Shown in pieces: positions 50,325 through 58,279 of a DNA stretch of 64,000 nucleotides. How positions within the stretch are numbered: the stretch's first letter is position 1; each line of letters begins with the position of its first letter. Both the position numbers and the translations under genes were made by a program. The notes below the pieces were generated by a model that was not told where the DNA came from, ran no database searches, and was given only the letters and a program-made list of their open reading frames with translations. Source of the DNA: Geminicoccus harenae (GTDB taxonomy: Bacteria; Pseudomonadota; Alphaproteobacteria; Geminicoccales; Geminicoccaceae); the NCBI RefSeq assembly GCF_019800005.1, contig NZ_JABGCL010000019.1:1-64000 (forward strand), given 5' to 3'.

Positions 50325-51159
50325 CGATCGGGGTGTCCTTACGGCCGCCCCATTCCGTCCAGGACCCGTCATAGACGGCGAGATCCTCTTTGCCGAGCTG
50401 GTAGGCCGCCAGCGCCAGCACGGCCGCCGACACGCCCGAGCCGCAGCTCGCGGCGACCGGCAGGCGCAGGTCGATCCCGGCACCCTCCAGCGCCATCTGC
50501 AGCCGGTCGTTCGGCAGGAGGCGGCCGTCCGTGTCGATCAGCTCCCCGTAGGGCAGGTTCACGGCACCGGGCATGTGGCCGGAACGCAGGCCAGCGCGCG
50601 GCTCGGGCTCCGCTCCGCGGAACCGGCCGGGCGAGCGGACATCGACGACCTGGGTGCTGCCGTCCTCCAGCACGGCCCGCACGCGGTCCAGGTCCAGCAC
50701 CAGCTCCGGCCGGAAGCGCGCCACGAATCGTCTGGCCGGCAGACGGACCTCGCCGGATTCCAGCTTCTGGCCCGCCGCCTGCCAGGCCGCGAGGCCGCCA
50801 TCCAGCACCATCACGTCCTGGTGGCCCATCGCCCGGAACATCCACCAGGCCCGGGCCGATGCCAGGAACCGGTTGGCGTCGTACACCACCACCCGATCGG
50901 CATTGTCAATGCCGAGCTCGCCCACCTGCCGACCGAACTGCTCAGGCGGGGGCAGCATGTGCGGCAGGTCGCTGGCAGGATCGGCGATGACCTCGACATC
51001 GAAGAAGGCCGCACCCGGCAGGTGCCGCTCGCGATATTCGGCATGCGCGTCGCGGTTCTGGTTCGGCAGGTAGAACGAGGCGTCCAGGATGCGGACGTCC
51101 GGGTCGTTCTGGTGCCGGACCAGCCAGTCGACCGATACGAGTGCCGGCAGGGCGCTCAT
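50314..51159 (-). CDS. sseA: 3-mercaptopyruvate sulfurtransferase
   Basis: A 281-residue protein with two rhodanese domains. The catalytic loop in the second domain is ASCGSGVSAAVLA; the CGSG[VT] form marks mercaptopyruvate sulfurtransferases rather than thiosulfate enzymes. The first domain (inactive) contains VDWLVRHQNDPDVRILDAS and DVMVLDGGLAAWQAAG, and the second starts near VVDVRSPGRFRG. The enzyme transfers sulfur from mercaptopyruvate to thiols or cyanide. The ATG overlaps the cysteine synthase stop as ATGA, so cysteine formation and breakdown of its transamination product are co-expressed. Confidence 0.93.
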   Translation of the reverse strand: MSALPALVSVDWLVRHQNDPDVRILDASFYLPNQNRDAHAEYRERHLPGAAFFDVEVIADPASDLPHMLPPPEQFGRQVGELGIDNADRVVVYDANRFLASARAWWMFRAMGHQDVMVLDGGLAAWQAAGQKLESGEVRLPARRFVARFRPELVLDLDRVRAVLEDGSTQVVDVRSPGRFRGAEPEPRAGLRSGHMPGAVNLPYGELIDTDGRLLPNDRLQMALEGAGIDLRLPVAASCGSGVSAAVLALAAYQLGKEDLAVYDGSWTEWGGRKDTPIVTE

Positions 51160-52175
51160 GGCTCCACTCCTTCGGGTATCCATGGCGGCAAGGGCAGGTT
51201 CTTCGCACGCAGGAAGGCGGGGTTGTAGAGCTTGGACTGGTAGCGGGCACCGCCGTCGCACAGCACGGTCACCACGGTGTGGCCAGGACCCAATGCCTCG
51301 GCCACCCGGATCGCGGCGGTGACGTTGATCGCCGAGGAGCCGCCCAGGACCAGCCCTTCCTCCTGACCCAGCGCGAACAGGACCGGCAGGGCCTCCTCGT
51401 CGGTGATCTGCAGGGCATCGTCGATCGGGGCACCCTCCAGGTTCCGGGTCACCCGGCCCTGGCCGATCCCCTCCGTGATCGAGCTGCCGCTGCTCTTGAG
51501 CTCGCCGGTCTTGATCCAGGAATACAGCGCCGCACCCATGGGGTCGGCCAGCACGATCCGGACGTCCGGCTTCTGCTCCTTCAGATAGTCCGCGACCCCG
51601 GCGAGCGTGCCGCCCGTGCCGACCGCGCAGGTGAAGGCGTCGATCCGGCCGCCGGTCTGCTGCCAGATCTCCGGGCCGGTCGTGCGGTAGTGCCCCTGCC
51701 GGTTCGCGACATTGTCGAACTGGTTGGCCCAGAGTGCGCCCTCCGGGTGTGAAGCCGCCAGCTCCTCGGCCAAGCGGCCGGACAGCTTCACATAATTGTT
51801 CGGGTCCTTGTAGGGCACCGCCGGCACCGGGCGCAGGTCGGCACCGGCCAGCCGCAGCGCGTCCATCTTCTCCTGGCTCTGCGTTTCCGGGATCACGATC
51901 ACGGTCCGGTAGCCGCGCGCCGACGCGACATGGGCGAGACCAATCCCGGTATTGCCCGCGGTACCCTCGACGATGATCCCACCCGGGCGGATCTGGCCCC
52001 TGGCTTCCGCATCCTCGATGATCGCCAGGGCCGCGCGGTCCTTGATCGAGCCGCCCGGGTTCATGAACTCGCACTTGCCCAGGATCTCGCAGCCGGTGCG
52101 CTCCGAGGGGCCCCGCAGCCGGACCAGTGGCGTGTTGCCGATCAGGTCGGTGAAGCCGGAGCGGATGGGGGTCAT
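51156..52175 (-). CDS. cysK: Cysteine synthase A family enzyme
   Basis: A 339-residue PLP enzyme. The cofactor Lys is in FMNPGGSIKDRAAL (K45), and the phosphate-binding loop is GTGGTLAGV. The substrate loop is EGTAGNTGIGLAHVA, where TSGNTG of classical CysK is TAGNTG. It makes cysteine from O-acetylserine (or a related activated serine) and sulfide. The ATG at 52175 (MTPIRSGFTDLIGNTPLVR) matches the family start; the frame is open upstream without homology. The sequence class is also close to cystathionine beta-synthase-like enzymes, but no CBS domain is attached. It is coupled to sseA. Confidence 0.88.
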   Translation of the reverse strand: MTPIRSGFTDLIGNTPLVRLRGPSERTGCEILGKCEFMNPGGSIKDRAALAIIEDAEARGQIRPGGIIVEGTAGNTGIGLAHVASARGYRTVIVIPETQSQEKMDALRLAGADLRPVPAVPYKDPNNYVKLSGRLAEELAASHPEGALWANQFDNVANRQGHYRTTGPEIWQQTGGRIDAFTCAVGTGGTLAGVADYLKEQKPDVRIVLADPMGAALYSWIKTGELKSSGSSITEGIGQGRVTRNLEGAPIDDALQITDEEALPVLFALGQEEGLVLGGSSAINVTAAIRVAEALGPGHTVVTVLCDGGARYQSKLYNPAFLRAKNLPLPPWIPEGVEP

Positions 52176-52264
52176 CGATGGCAGCCCGGATGCGATGAGC
52201 GGATACGGCAAAGCCTAGGATGGCGATGCCGGGCGGGCAAGGCGGGCAGCCGGTCCCCCTCGGA

Positions 52265-52798
52265 TCAGCTCATGTCGCCTGGCGCGAAGAAGCTGTGGCC
52301 GCCCACTTCCAGCGTCTCGCGCACGTCCGGCCCCAGCCAGCCCGGACGCTCGCGCCACGACTCCCAGAACCAGAGCGCGCCGGCCGTCGGGTCGCGGCTC
52401 TGCTGGAACAGGATCTCGCCCGCCAGCTCTTCCGCCTGCCGCCATGCCTCGGGCTCGGCGGCTGGCTTGCTCAGGTCGCCGCAGGCCCAGCCGAACTGGC
52501 ACTTGCCCGACCGGGTCGGCTCGACCACGACCTCGCGGATTCCGTCGGGAAACTCGGCATTGCGCGCCCGGTTCAGGACCACCCAGCCGACCGCACGCAT
52601 CGCGTCCGCGCTCTGGCCGCGCGCCTCGTGGTACATGGTGAGGGCCAGGTAGTGCTCGGCCTTGAGTGCCGGCGGCGGCGGCACGGCGGCTTGCCGGGCA
52701 GGGGTGTCCGGGGGTATCCGCCACGCAGCCGCCCCGATGGCGGCCGCGCTTGCCAGCATGGCTGCAGCCACCAGGGCAGCACCCGCTCTCAGCCTCAT
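52265..52798 (-). CDS. Cell wall hydrolase (SleB/Hydrolase_2 family)
   Basis: A 177-residue exported hydrolase. A signal/anchor helix (about residues 5-27) and a Pro-rich linker precede the Hydrolase_2 domain, with the likely catalytic Glu in LALTMYHEARGQSADAMRAV (about residue 62), then VVLNRARNAEFPDGIREVV and CQFGWACGD. The C-terminal part holds ALWFWESWRERPGW and GGHSFFAPG. Such enzymes cut peptidoglycan glycan or cortex-like material. The ATG at 52798 has GGGAGGGAG upstream. It is divergent from a small gene at 52926 across a gap with a strong palindrome. Confidence 0.85.
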   Translation of the reverse strand: MRLRAGAALVAAAMLASAAAIGAAAWRIPPDTPARQAAVPPPPALKAEHYLALTMYHEARGQSADAMRAVGWVVLNRARNAEFPDGIREVVVEPTRSGKCQFGWACGDLSKPAAEPEAWRQAEELAGEILFQQSRDPTAGALWFWESWRERPGWLGPDVRETLEVGGHSFFAPGDMS

Positions 52799-52838
52799 CC
52801 GCTCCCTCCCGTCCTTCAATCCTACCGGAGTACCGTCG

Positions 52839-52865
52839 GGAACTCGGGGTCGACCCCGCGGTTCC
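52839..52865. promoter_or_regulatory. Palindromic operator-like site between divergent genes
   Basis: CGGGGTCGACCCCG (52845-52858) is a perfect 14-base palindrome, flanked by GGAAC on the left and GTTCC on the right to extend the symmetry with a one-base offset. It lies between the start codons of the cell-wall hydrolase (52798, minus) and the small gene (52926, plus). Confidence 0.4.
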
Positions 52866-52925
52866 GGAGCCGCGTGTTCCGGCGTCTGGCTGAGGCGGCA
52901 GCACATCACCACAGGAGTTTCAGGC

Positions 52926-53306
52926 ATGGCCGGTCGGATGCGCGACCTCACCAATCTCACGGCGCTGCTGACCGCATCCGGGACGACGATCATGGCCAGG
53001 CTCGGCCGGATGGCCGCCGATCCGCATGGCATCGCAAAAGACCCGGAGACCATGCTGATGGTCACGGAGAAGCTGGCCGCCGTCACCGAGGCGGCGGGCA
53101 AGGCGATGCTCGCAACCCCGGCGCTCGCCATGGCCTGGCAGCGCTGGTGGTGGCAGCGCGCGCTCAGCTTCGACCTCGGTGCCGCACAGCGCGCCGATCA
53201 CGAGCTCACGCACGAGATCCAGCGGGTCATGGCCCGTACCGCACAGGCGATGCAGACACCGTTCCGGCGCCGGGCCCGGGCCAATGCCCGCCGGCTCAGC
53301 GCCTGA
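52926..53306 (+). CDS. 126-residue helical protein of unknown function
   Basis: The product is almost wholly helical, Ala/Met/Arg-rich, with a Trp-rich segment (MAWQRWWWQRALSFD, about residues 69-83) and a basic C-terminus (FRRRARANARRLSA). No signal peptide or membrane helix is evident. The amphipathic helices and length recall phasin-like granule proteins, but no motif proves it, and DNA binding through the basic tail is another option. The ATG at 52926 has AGGAG eight bases upstream. Its 3' end overlaps the 3' end of the lactonase-like gene on the other strand by 11 bases. Confidence 0.55.
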   Translation: MAGRMRDLTNLTALLTASGTTIMARLGRMAADPHGIAKDPETMLMVTEKLAAVTEAAGKAMLATPALAMAWQRWWWQRALSFDLGAAQRADHELTHEIQRVMARTAQAMQTPFRRRARANARRLSA

Positions 53307-55308
53307 CCAGGATCCTGGCCACGGCATACGCATCCAGGCGGAGATCGCCCGCCGTGAGCGGCATGGCACTCCCGGCCAGGAAGTCCGCGTCCTGGCAGGC
53401 CCGCTCGAAGGCGGCCGCATCCAGGACCGCCAGCTCGGCCGGGCCCGAATCCAGTCCGTCCAGCCGGACCTGAACCGGCTCGCCGGTCAGGTTGCACAGC
53501 CACACCACCAGGCCGTGGGCGCTCTCCGCCGCCAGGACCTGGAGGGTTGAAGGCACCGCAGAATGGGCCTGCCGGAGGCTGGCTCCGGCCAAGGCGGCAT
53601 GGCCGGTCAGCACGTGCCAGGCAGGCGTGACCGATCCCGGGTTCTCGTCGAACCAGCGCTGCGGGTGCGGCTGGCGCGTGGTGACGATCCCGGACGGGCC
53701 TACCGCCGCGGCCAGGCACAGCGTGTCCAGGCCGCCCTGCGCGGCATGGGCCAGCAGGCCTGCATACCAGGCTGCCCCCAACAGCGCCCGATCGCGCGGG
53801 TCGACCCTGGCCATGGCGGTGCGACCCTGCTCCGGGTTCTCCGCCGGCATCGCGCCGTAGGGGTTGTGCCGCATCGAGATGGCGGTCGGGTAGAGCAGGT
53901 AGGGCGTCGACTCGCCCAGGATCGCGCGCGCGGAGCGCAGCAGCGAGGGCAGGGCCTCCAGCCCCTCGGTCACCGACAGGTCGTCGCCGGCATGCACGGT
54001 CGGGAAGATCGCGTGGCCCAGGAAGTCGAACAGGCCCTGCGGCGGCCGCTTGCGGTTGAGCTCGGTGAAGCTGCCGAAGAAGCCGCCGCCGATCTCGCAG
54101 CCGGGAAAGGCCGCCCGGGCACCGGCCAGGATCGCCTCGAAGGACGGCGCCGCCGGCCAGATCCCGCCGGGCGTGGTCGACTTCAGGTCGCAGGCGGGCG
54201 AGAGCGCGATCCGGCGGAAGTCCACGCCCGAGCGGCGCACCGCCGTCGCCAGCAGGTCCAGGTCGCGCGCCAGCGTGGTCGGGTCGTCGATCGGCCGGCC
54301 GAGCGCGTCCCGGCAGGGCAGGACCGCCTCCAGCAGCCGCTCCTCCGGCCGGCCCAGCGCGCCGAACGCTTCGAGCTGATGGACCACGGTGTCCAGCGAA
54401 TCGACGGTGACGCCTTCCAGGAGCGAGCAGGCATGGACCGGGAAGGCGGTGCGCCCAAGCAGTTCCGCATGGTCCAGCGCCAGGGGGGCCAGATGCGCTG
54501 GCACTACCAGCGCCAGCTTCGGCATCCGGCCGATCACTTCCGGCTCGACCTGGACCTGGATCGCCTCGTCCGCGGCCGCAGCCGCCACGGCCGGCAGCGT
54601 GCCCTCCACCGTGAGCGTCACCTGCAGGTCGAGCTGCTCGCCCTTGGCCAGCGTATAGGGCCAAGGCAGGGCCAGCGGGCGGATATAGGTCTTGTAGGAG
54701 GCGTCCAGCCAGTTGCGCTGGTCCTCCATCTCGTAGGCGTCACCCTCCATCCGGCAGGTGACGCGCACGCCCGGGTAGACCTCGTGGCTGAGCGCGCGGA
54801 TGTCCTTGAACGGCTGGATCGGGTCGATCAGCTCGGGAAAGCGGCTGTCCTCGACGCTGCCATCCACATGCTCCACCCGTACTGGCGCGCCAGTGATGCC
54901 CTCCACCCCGTGCAGCACCACGAAGCCCGCCCGGTTGGTGACGAAGTCGGTCAGCGCCTCGCCCAGCACCCGGAAGCGCAGCGAGCCGTCGGCCCCGCCG
55001 GCGATCTCCGCCTCGTAGGCGAAGGACTGCGCCCCATCGGAGCAGGTGGCGCGGTAGGTAACCCGGAAGCCGTCCGCGTCCTCCTGGACGTCGAGGTCGG
55101 TGATCTCCGGGCCATAGGTGCCCCAGTTGCGGTCACGCACGATCATGGAGATGGCGCGGATCGCCTCGCGGCCGCCCAGCCGGACATGGCGCAGACTCCC
55201 GGCATCCAGCGTGCAGGCGAGCGGCCCCGCCCGCAGCGTCCGGATCGCGGCGACCGGTTCCTCGGTGCCGAACAGGGCGACTGCCCGGCTGACCGTGCTG
55301 CTCGTCAT
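53296..55308 (-). CDS. D-apionate lactonase-like protein (ApnL family)
   Basis: A 670-residue protein. The N-terminal beta-rich domain includes SLRHVRLGGREAIRAISMIV and VRDRNWGTYGPEI, a pattern I associate with D-apionate lactonase (ApnL). A TIM-barrel-like central part (about 270-540) and a C-terminal beta domain follow. ApnL opens D-apionolactone to D-apionate in apiose breakdown. No signal peptide is seen, so it is cytoplasmic. It is the last gene of the operon, 13 bases after the ABC permease genes and behind an aldolase and a 2-hydroxyacid dehydrogenase. The usual apionate-pathway partners (ApnO, Oia enzymes) are not in the window, so the substrate may be a related branched or lactone sugar acid. 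Confidence 0.6.
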   Translation of the reverse strand: MTSSTVSRAVALFGTEEPVAAIRTLRAGPLACTLDAGSLRHVRLGGREAIRAISMIVRDRNWGTYGPEITDLDVQEDADGFRVTYRATCSDGAQSFAYEAEIAGGADGSLRFRVLGEALTDFVTNRAGFVVLHGVEGITGAPVRVEHVDGSVEDSRFPELIDPIQPFKDIRALSHEVYPGVRVTCRMEGDAYEMEDQRNWLDASYKTYIRPLALPWPYTLAKGEQLDLQVTLTVEGTLPAVAAAAADEAIQVQVEPEVIGRMPKLALVVPAHLAPLALDHAELLGRTAFPVHACSLLEGVTVDSLDTVVHQLEAFGALGRPEERLLEAVLPCRDALGRPIDDPTTLARDLDLLATAVRRSGVDFRRIALSPACDLKSTTPGGIWPAAPSFEAILAGARAAFPGCEIGGGFFGSFTELNRKRPPQGLFDFLGHAIFPTVHAGDDLSVTEGLEALPSLLRSARAILGESTPYLLYPTAISMRHNPYGAMPAENPEQGRTAMARVDPRDRALLGAAWYAGLLAHAAQGGLDTLCLAAAVGPSGIVTTRQPHPQRWFDENPGSVTPAWHVLTGHAALAGASLRQAHSAVPSTLQVLAAESAHGLVVWLCNLTGEPVQVRLDGLDSGPAELAVLDAAAFERACQDADFLAGSAMPLTAGDLRLDAYAVARILVRR

Positions 55309-55321
55309 GCGTCTCTCTCCC

Positions 55322-56128
55322 TCAACCCTTGACGGCACCCAGCGAGATCCCGCGGACCAGGTAGCGCTGCAGGAACGCCACCGCGAGGAAGATAGGCACG
55401 GTGCCCAGCACGCTCATCGCCGAGATCTTCGCCCAGAAGTTCGACTGGCCGCCGAAATAATGGGTGAGCTGCACCGGGAAGGTCGTGACCGCGCTGCGGG
55501 TCAGGACCAGCGCGAACAGGAACTCGTTCCAGGCGAACACGAAGGTGAACACCGCGGTGGCGAACAGGCCGGTGCGGGCCAGCGGCAGCACGATCTTGGT
55601 GAATACCTGCAGCCGCGTGCAGCCGTCGACCAGCGCCGACTCCTCGATCTCGCGCGGGATCTCCTGCAGGTAGCCGCGCATCATCCAGACCACGTAAGGC
55701 AGGTTGAACGCGGTGTAGAGGATGATCAGCCCGAGATAAGTGTCGACTAAGCCCAGCTTGACGTAGAGCAGGAAGATCGGGAACACGACCACGATCGGCG
55801 GCACCATGCGCTGCGACAGCACCCAGATCGAGAAATGGTCGCCGCCCGTCCGGAACCGCGCGATCGCATAGGCACACATCGTGCCGATCAGCATGGCCGC
55901 CGCGGTCGAGACCGACGCCACCACCAGGCTGTTCCAGATCGTCACCACGTCGCCGTCGCGGAACAGGACGGTGTAGTTCGACCACTGGAAGCTCGATGGC
56001 CACCAGACCGGCGGGTAGCTGAAGATCTCGTCCGGCGTCTTGAAGGAGATCGTGAACAGCCAGTAGATCGGGAACAGGAACAGGACTGTCACCAGCAGGG
56101 CGACGGTGAAGCGGATGGCCGTCCTCAT
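55322..56128 (-). CDS. Carbohydrate ABC transporter permease (MalG type)
   Basis: A 268-residue inner-membrane permease with six helices. The EAA loop that contacts the ATPase is near EIPREIEESALVDGCTRLQV (about residues 165-184), followed by ATAVFTFVFAWNEFLFALVL, typical of MalG-class proteins. It pairs with the MalF-class permease whose stop it overlaps as ATGA. Together with the binding protein encoded upstream they form a CUT1 sugar importer. No ATPase gene is present, so a shared MsmK/UgpC-type ATPase elsewhere is needed. Confidence 0.92.
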   Translation of the reverse strand: MRTAIRFTVALLVTVLFLFPIYWLFTISFKTPDEIFSYPPVWWPSSFQWSNYTVLFRDGDVVTIWNSLVVASVSTAAAMLIGTMCAYAIARFRTGGDHFSIWVLSQRMVPPIVVVFPIFLLYVKLGLVDTYLGLIILYTAFNLPYVVWMMRGYLQEIPREIEESALVDGCTRLQVFTKIVLPLARTGLFATAVFTFVFAWNEFLFALVLTRSAVTTFPVQLTHYFGGQSNFWAKISAMSVLGTVPIFLAVAFLQRYLVRGISLGAVKG

Positions 56129-57009
56129 CGGGCGATCTCCACGCGCTTGAGCGCCGCCATCACGAGTATCGTCAGGATCACGATGATCACGAAGGCCATG
56201 GCGGCGGTGTAGCTGGTCTCGAACTGCTGGAAGCCCTGGACATAGGCGTAGATCGAGATGGTCTCGGTCCGGGTGCCGGGGCCGCCCTTGGTGAGCGCCC
56301 AGATCACGTCGAAGATCCGGAACAGGTCGAGGCCGCGGATCAGCAGGGCGATCACGATCACCGGCCGGATCACCGGCAGGGTGATCGACCAGAGCGTGCG
56401 CCAGAAGCCGGCCCCGTCGATCCGCGCAGCCTCACCGAGCGAGGGGTCGACATTGGTCAACGAGGCGAACAGCAGCAGGAACATGAACGGCGTCCACTGC
56501 CAGACCTCGGCGATCAGGATCGCCGCGTAGACGAAGTTCGGGTCGTTCAGCCAGAGGATCGTCACGGGCTCGCCGGCCACCCAGGAGATCACCTGGTTGA
56601 TCGGCCCGAACCGGTTGTCGAACAGGAGGCGCCAGGCAGCACCGGCCACGATCGGCGAGATCACCGTGGGCAGCACCAGCAGCGCCACGAAGACCGGCCG
56701 GCCGGGCAGTTCCTCCAGGAACAGCAGCGCCAGCGCCAGGCCCAGGATCAGTTCCAGCGGCAATGCCACCGCGGTGAACAGGAGGGTGTGGCCCAGCGCC
56801 TCCCAGAACCGCGTGTCGGACATCAGGCGCTGGTAGTTCAGCAGCCCCTGGAAGCTCGTGTCCTCGTCGATCAGCGAGATGTTCTGGACGCTGACCAGCA
56901 GGGTCCAGATCAGCGGGAACAGGCCGATGAACAGGATGATCGCCACGGCCGGTGCGATCATCGCGTAGCCGAACCGGCGGTCGTGGCGGTGGACGTTTTG
57001 CTGGGTCAT
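56125..57009 (-). CDS. Carbohydrate ABC transporter permease (MalF type)
   Basis: A 294-residue permease with about six helices, opening RRFGYAMIAPAVAIILFIGL. The EAA-type loop is LTNVDPSLGEAARIDGAGFW (about residues 190-209). Length is normal for CUT1 permeases without the extra MalF loop. Its ATG overlaps the stop of the MFS gene and its stop overlaps the MalG-type permease start, so the three are translationally coupled. It is part of the sugar-acid operon. Confidence 0.92.
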   Translation of the reverse strand: MTQQNVHRHDRRFGYAMIAPAVAIILFIGLFPLIWTLLVSVQNISLIDEDTSFQGLLNYQRLMSDTRFWEALGHTLLFTAVALPLELILGLALALLFLEELPGRPVFVALLVLPTVISPIVAGAAWRLLFDNRFGPINQVISWVAGEPVTILWLNDPNFVYAAILIAEVWQWTPFMFLLLFASLTNVDPSLGEAARIDGAGFWRTLWSITLPVIRPVIVIALLIRGLDLFRIFDVIWALTKGGPGTRTETISIYAYVQGFQQFETSYTAAMAFVIIVILTILVMAALKRVEIAR

Positions 57010-58205
57010 CGAAGCTCCGCGAGCCGGCGGTCACGGCTGAAGGCGAGAAAGCCTGTGGCGATCGCCAGGAGTGCTGCCAAGCTGAGGAACACCGCGGTCC
57101 AGACGGGCGGTGCTGCGCTGGCGGCGACCTGGCCGGTCAGCGCCTGCAGCAGGGCCGCCCCGGCAAAGCAGGCGCCGTTCAGCAGCGTCAGGCCGCGCCC
57201 CATCTCCTCTGGCGCGAAGAACCGGCGCCCCTGGGCCATCACCATGTTGAAGACGCTGCCAAAGCAGCCGACCAGCACCAGGGCGATGGTGGCCACCAGC
57301 AGGCTGCCCGTGACCACCAGGGCGACCAGGGCGACCAGGGTGATGCAGGATCCCACCAGCACCGGCAGCTTGCGCCGGTCGGTCCGGCGCTCGATCGAGG
57401 CATAGAGCAGCGGGCCGATGATCATGCCGATCGACATGAGCAGCAGCACGTTGCCGCGCTCGATCGCATCCAGGCCGAACATGTCGGCCAGATAGGGCCC
57501 GCCCCACAGGCCGCGCACCGTGACCATCACGCCGTAGCCGATCAGGGCCATCGGCATGAGCGGCCAGAGCTCGCGCTTGCGGGCGACCTTGAACGTGCCG
57601 ATCAATGCCCGCAGCGGATGCTCGCCCGAGGCCGGTGCCGGGCTGCCGTCGCGCGTGTCCTGGACGAACAGCCAGACGAGCAGGGCGGACAGGCCCACGA
57701 TCGCGGCCACCGCCACCAGCGCCAGACGCCAGCCGATCAGACCCGCCAGCCAGGCCAAAGGTGCGGTACCCATCAGGTTGCCGAGGCTGCCAAGTGCCAG
57801 GACCAGCGAGGCCAGGCTGGCGAAGCGAGCCGGATCGTACCAGCGGGTCAGGAGCACCAGCGTGCCCATATAGACCGGCGCGCAGCCGATCCCGATCACC
57901 ACCTGGGCGACGATGCCGACCTCGAGATTGGGTGCCATCGCGAGCAGCAAAGCACCCAGGGCCGCCACCAGCACCATCGGCGCCACCAGCTTGCGGATGC
58001 CGTACTTGTCGAGCGCGATGCCGACCGGGATCTGCATCACGGCGAACGCGATGAACCAGACGCTGGACAGAAAGCCCAGGTCCTGGGTGGTGAGGTCCAG
58101 GTCGCGCGACAGCTCCGGCGCGATGACGGCCAGCGAGGTGCGGAAGAACTGGCTGAGGATATAGGCCAGCGTCAGCGCCGCCAGACTGGCCAAAGGCTGC
58201 GTCAT
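57006..58205 (-). CDS. MFS transporter embedded in the ABC operon
   Basis: A 399-residue major facilitator with twelve helices. The first half carries QFFRTSLAVIAPELSRDL and the A-motif-like GIALDKYGIRKLV (about residues 63-75). A cytoplasmic linker (VQDTRDGSPAPASGEHP) separates the halves. The substrate class is not obvious; helix 1 resembles anion or organic-acid carriers. It sits between the binding-protein gene (74 bases upstream, behind a hairpin) and the permease genes (ATGA overlap). Such an insertion of a second carrier into a CUT1 cassette is unusual. It could import the same compound at high concentration or export a pathway product. Confidence 0.88.
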   Translation of the reverse strand: MTQPLASLAALTLAYILSQFFRTSLAVIAPELSRDLDLTTQDLGFLSSVWFIAFAVMQIPVGIALDKYGIRKLVAPMVLVAALGALLLAMAPNLEVGIVAQVVIGIGCAPVYMGTLVLLTRWYDPARFASLASLVLALGSLGNLMGTAPLAWLAGLIGWRLALVAVAAIVGLSALLVWLFVQDTRDGSPAPASGEHPLRALIGTFKVARKRELWPLMPMALIGYGVMVTVRGLWGGPYLADMFGLDAIERGNVLLLMSIGMIIGPLLYASIERRTDRRKLPVLVGSCITLVALVALVVTGSLLVATIALVLVGCFGSVFNMVMAQGRRFFAPEEMGRGLTLLNGACFAGAALLQALTGQVAASAAPPVWTAVFLSLAALLAIATGFLAFSRDRRLAELR

Positions 58206-58237
58206 GAAAGATCCGGGAATGCAGCGAGGAACGGCAA

Positions 58238-58270
58238 GATGCCGCCCGGCCGGCAGGCCGGGGCGGCATC
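58238..58270. terminator. Long hairpin between binding-protein and MFS genes
   Basis: GATGCCGCCC (58238-58247) pairs with GGGCGGCATC (58261-58270), and inside it GGCC pairs with GGCC around GGCA. It starts ten bases after the solute-binding-protein stop in the direction of transcription. Hairpins here commonly protect the abundant binding-protein message or reduce read-through into the membrane genes. Only a short TT follows. Confidence 0.6.
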
Positions 58271-58279
58271 CCTATCCGT

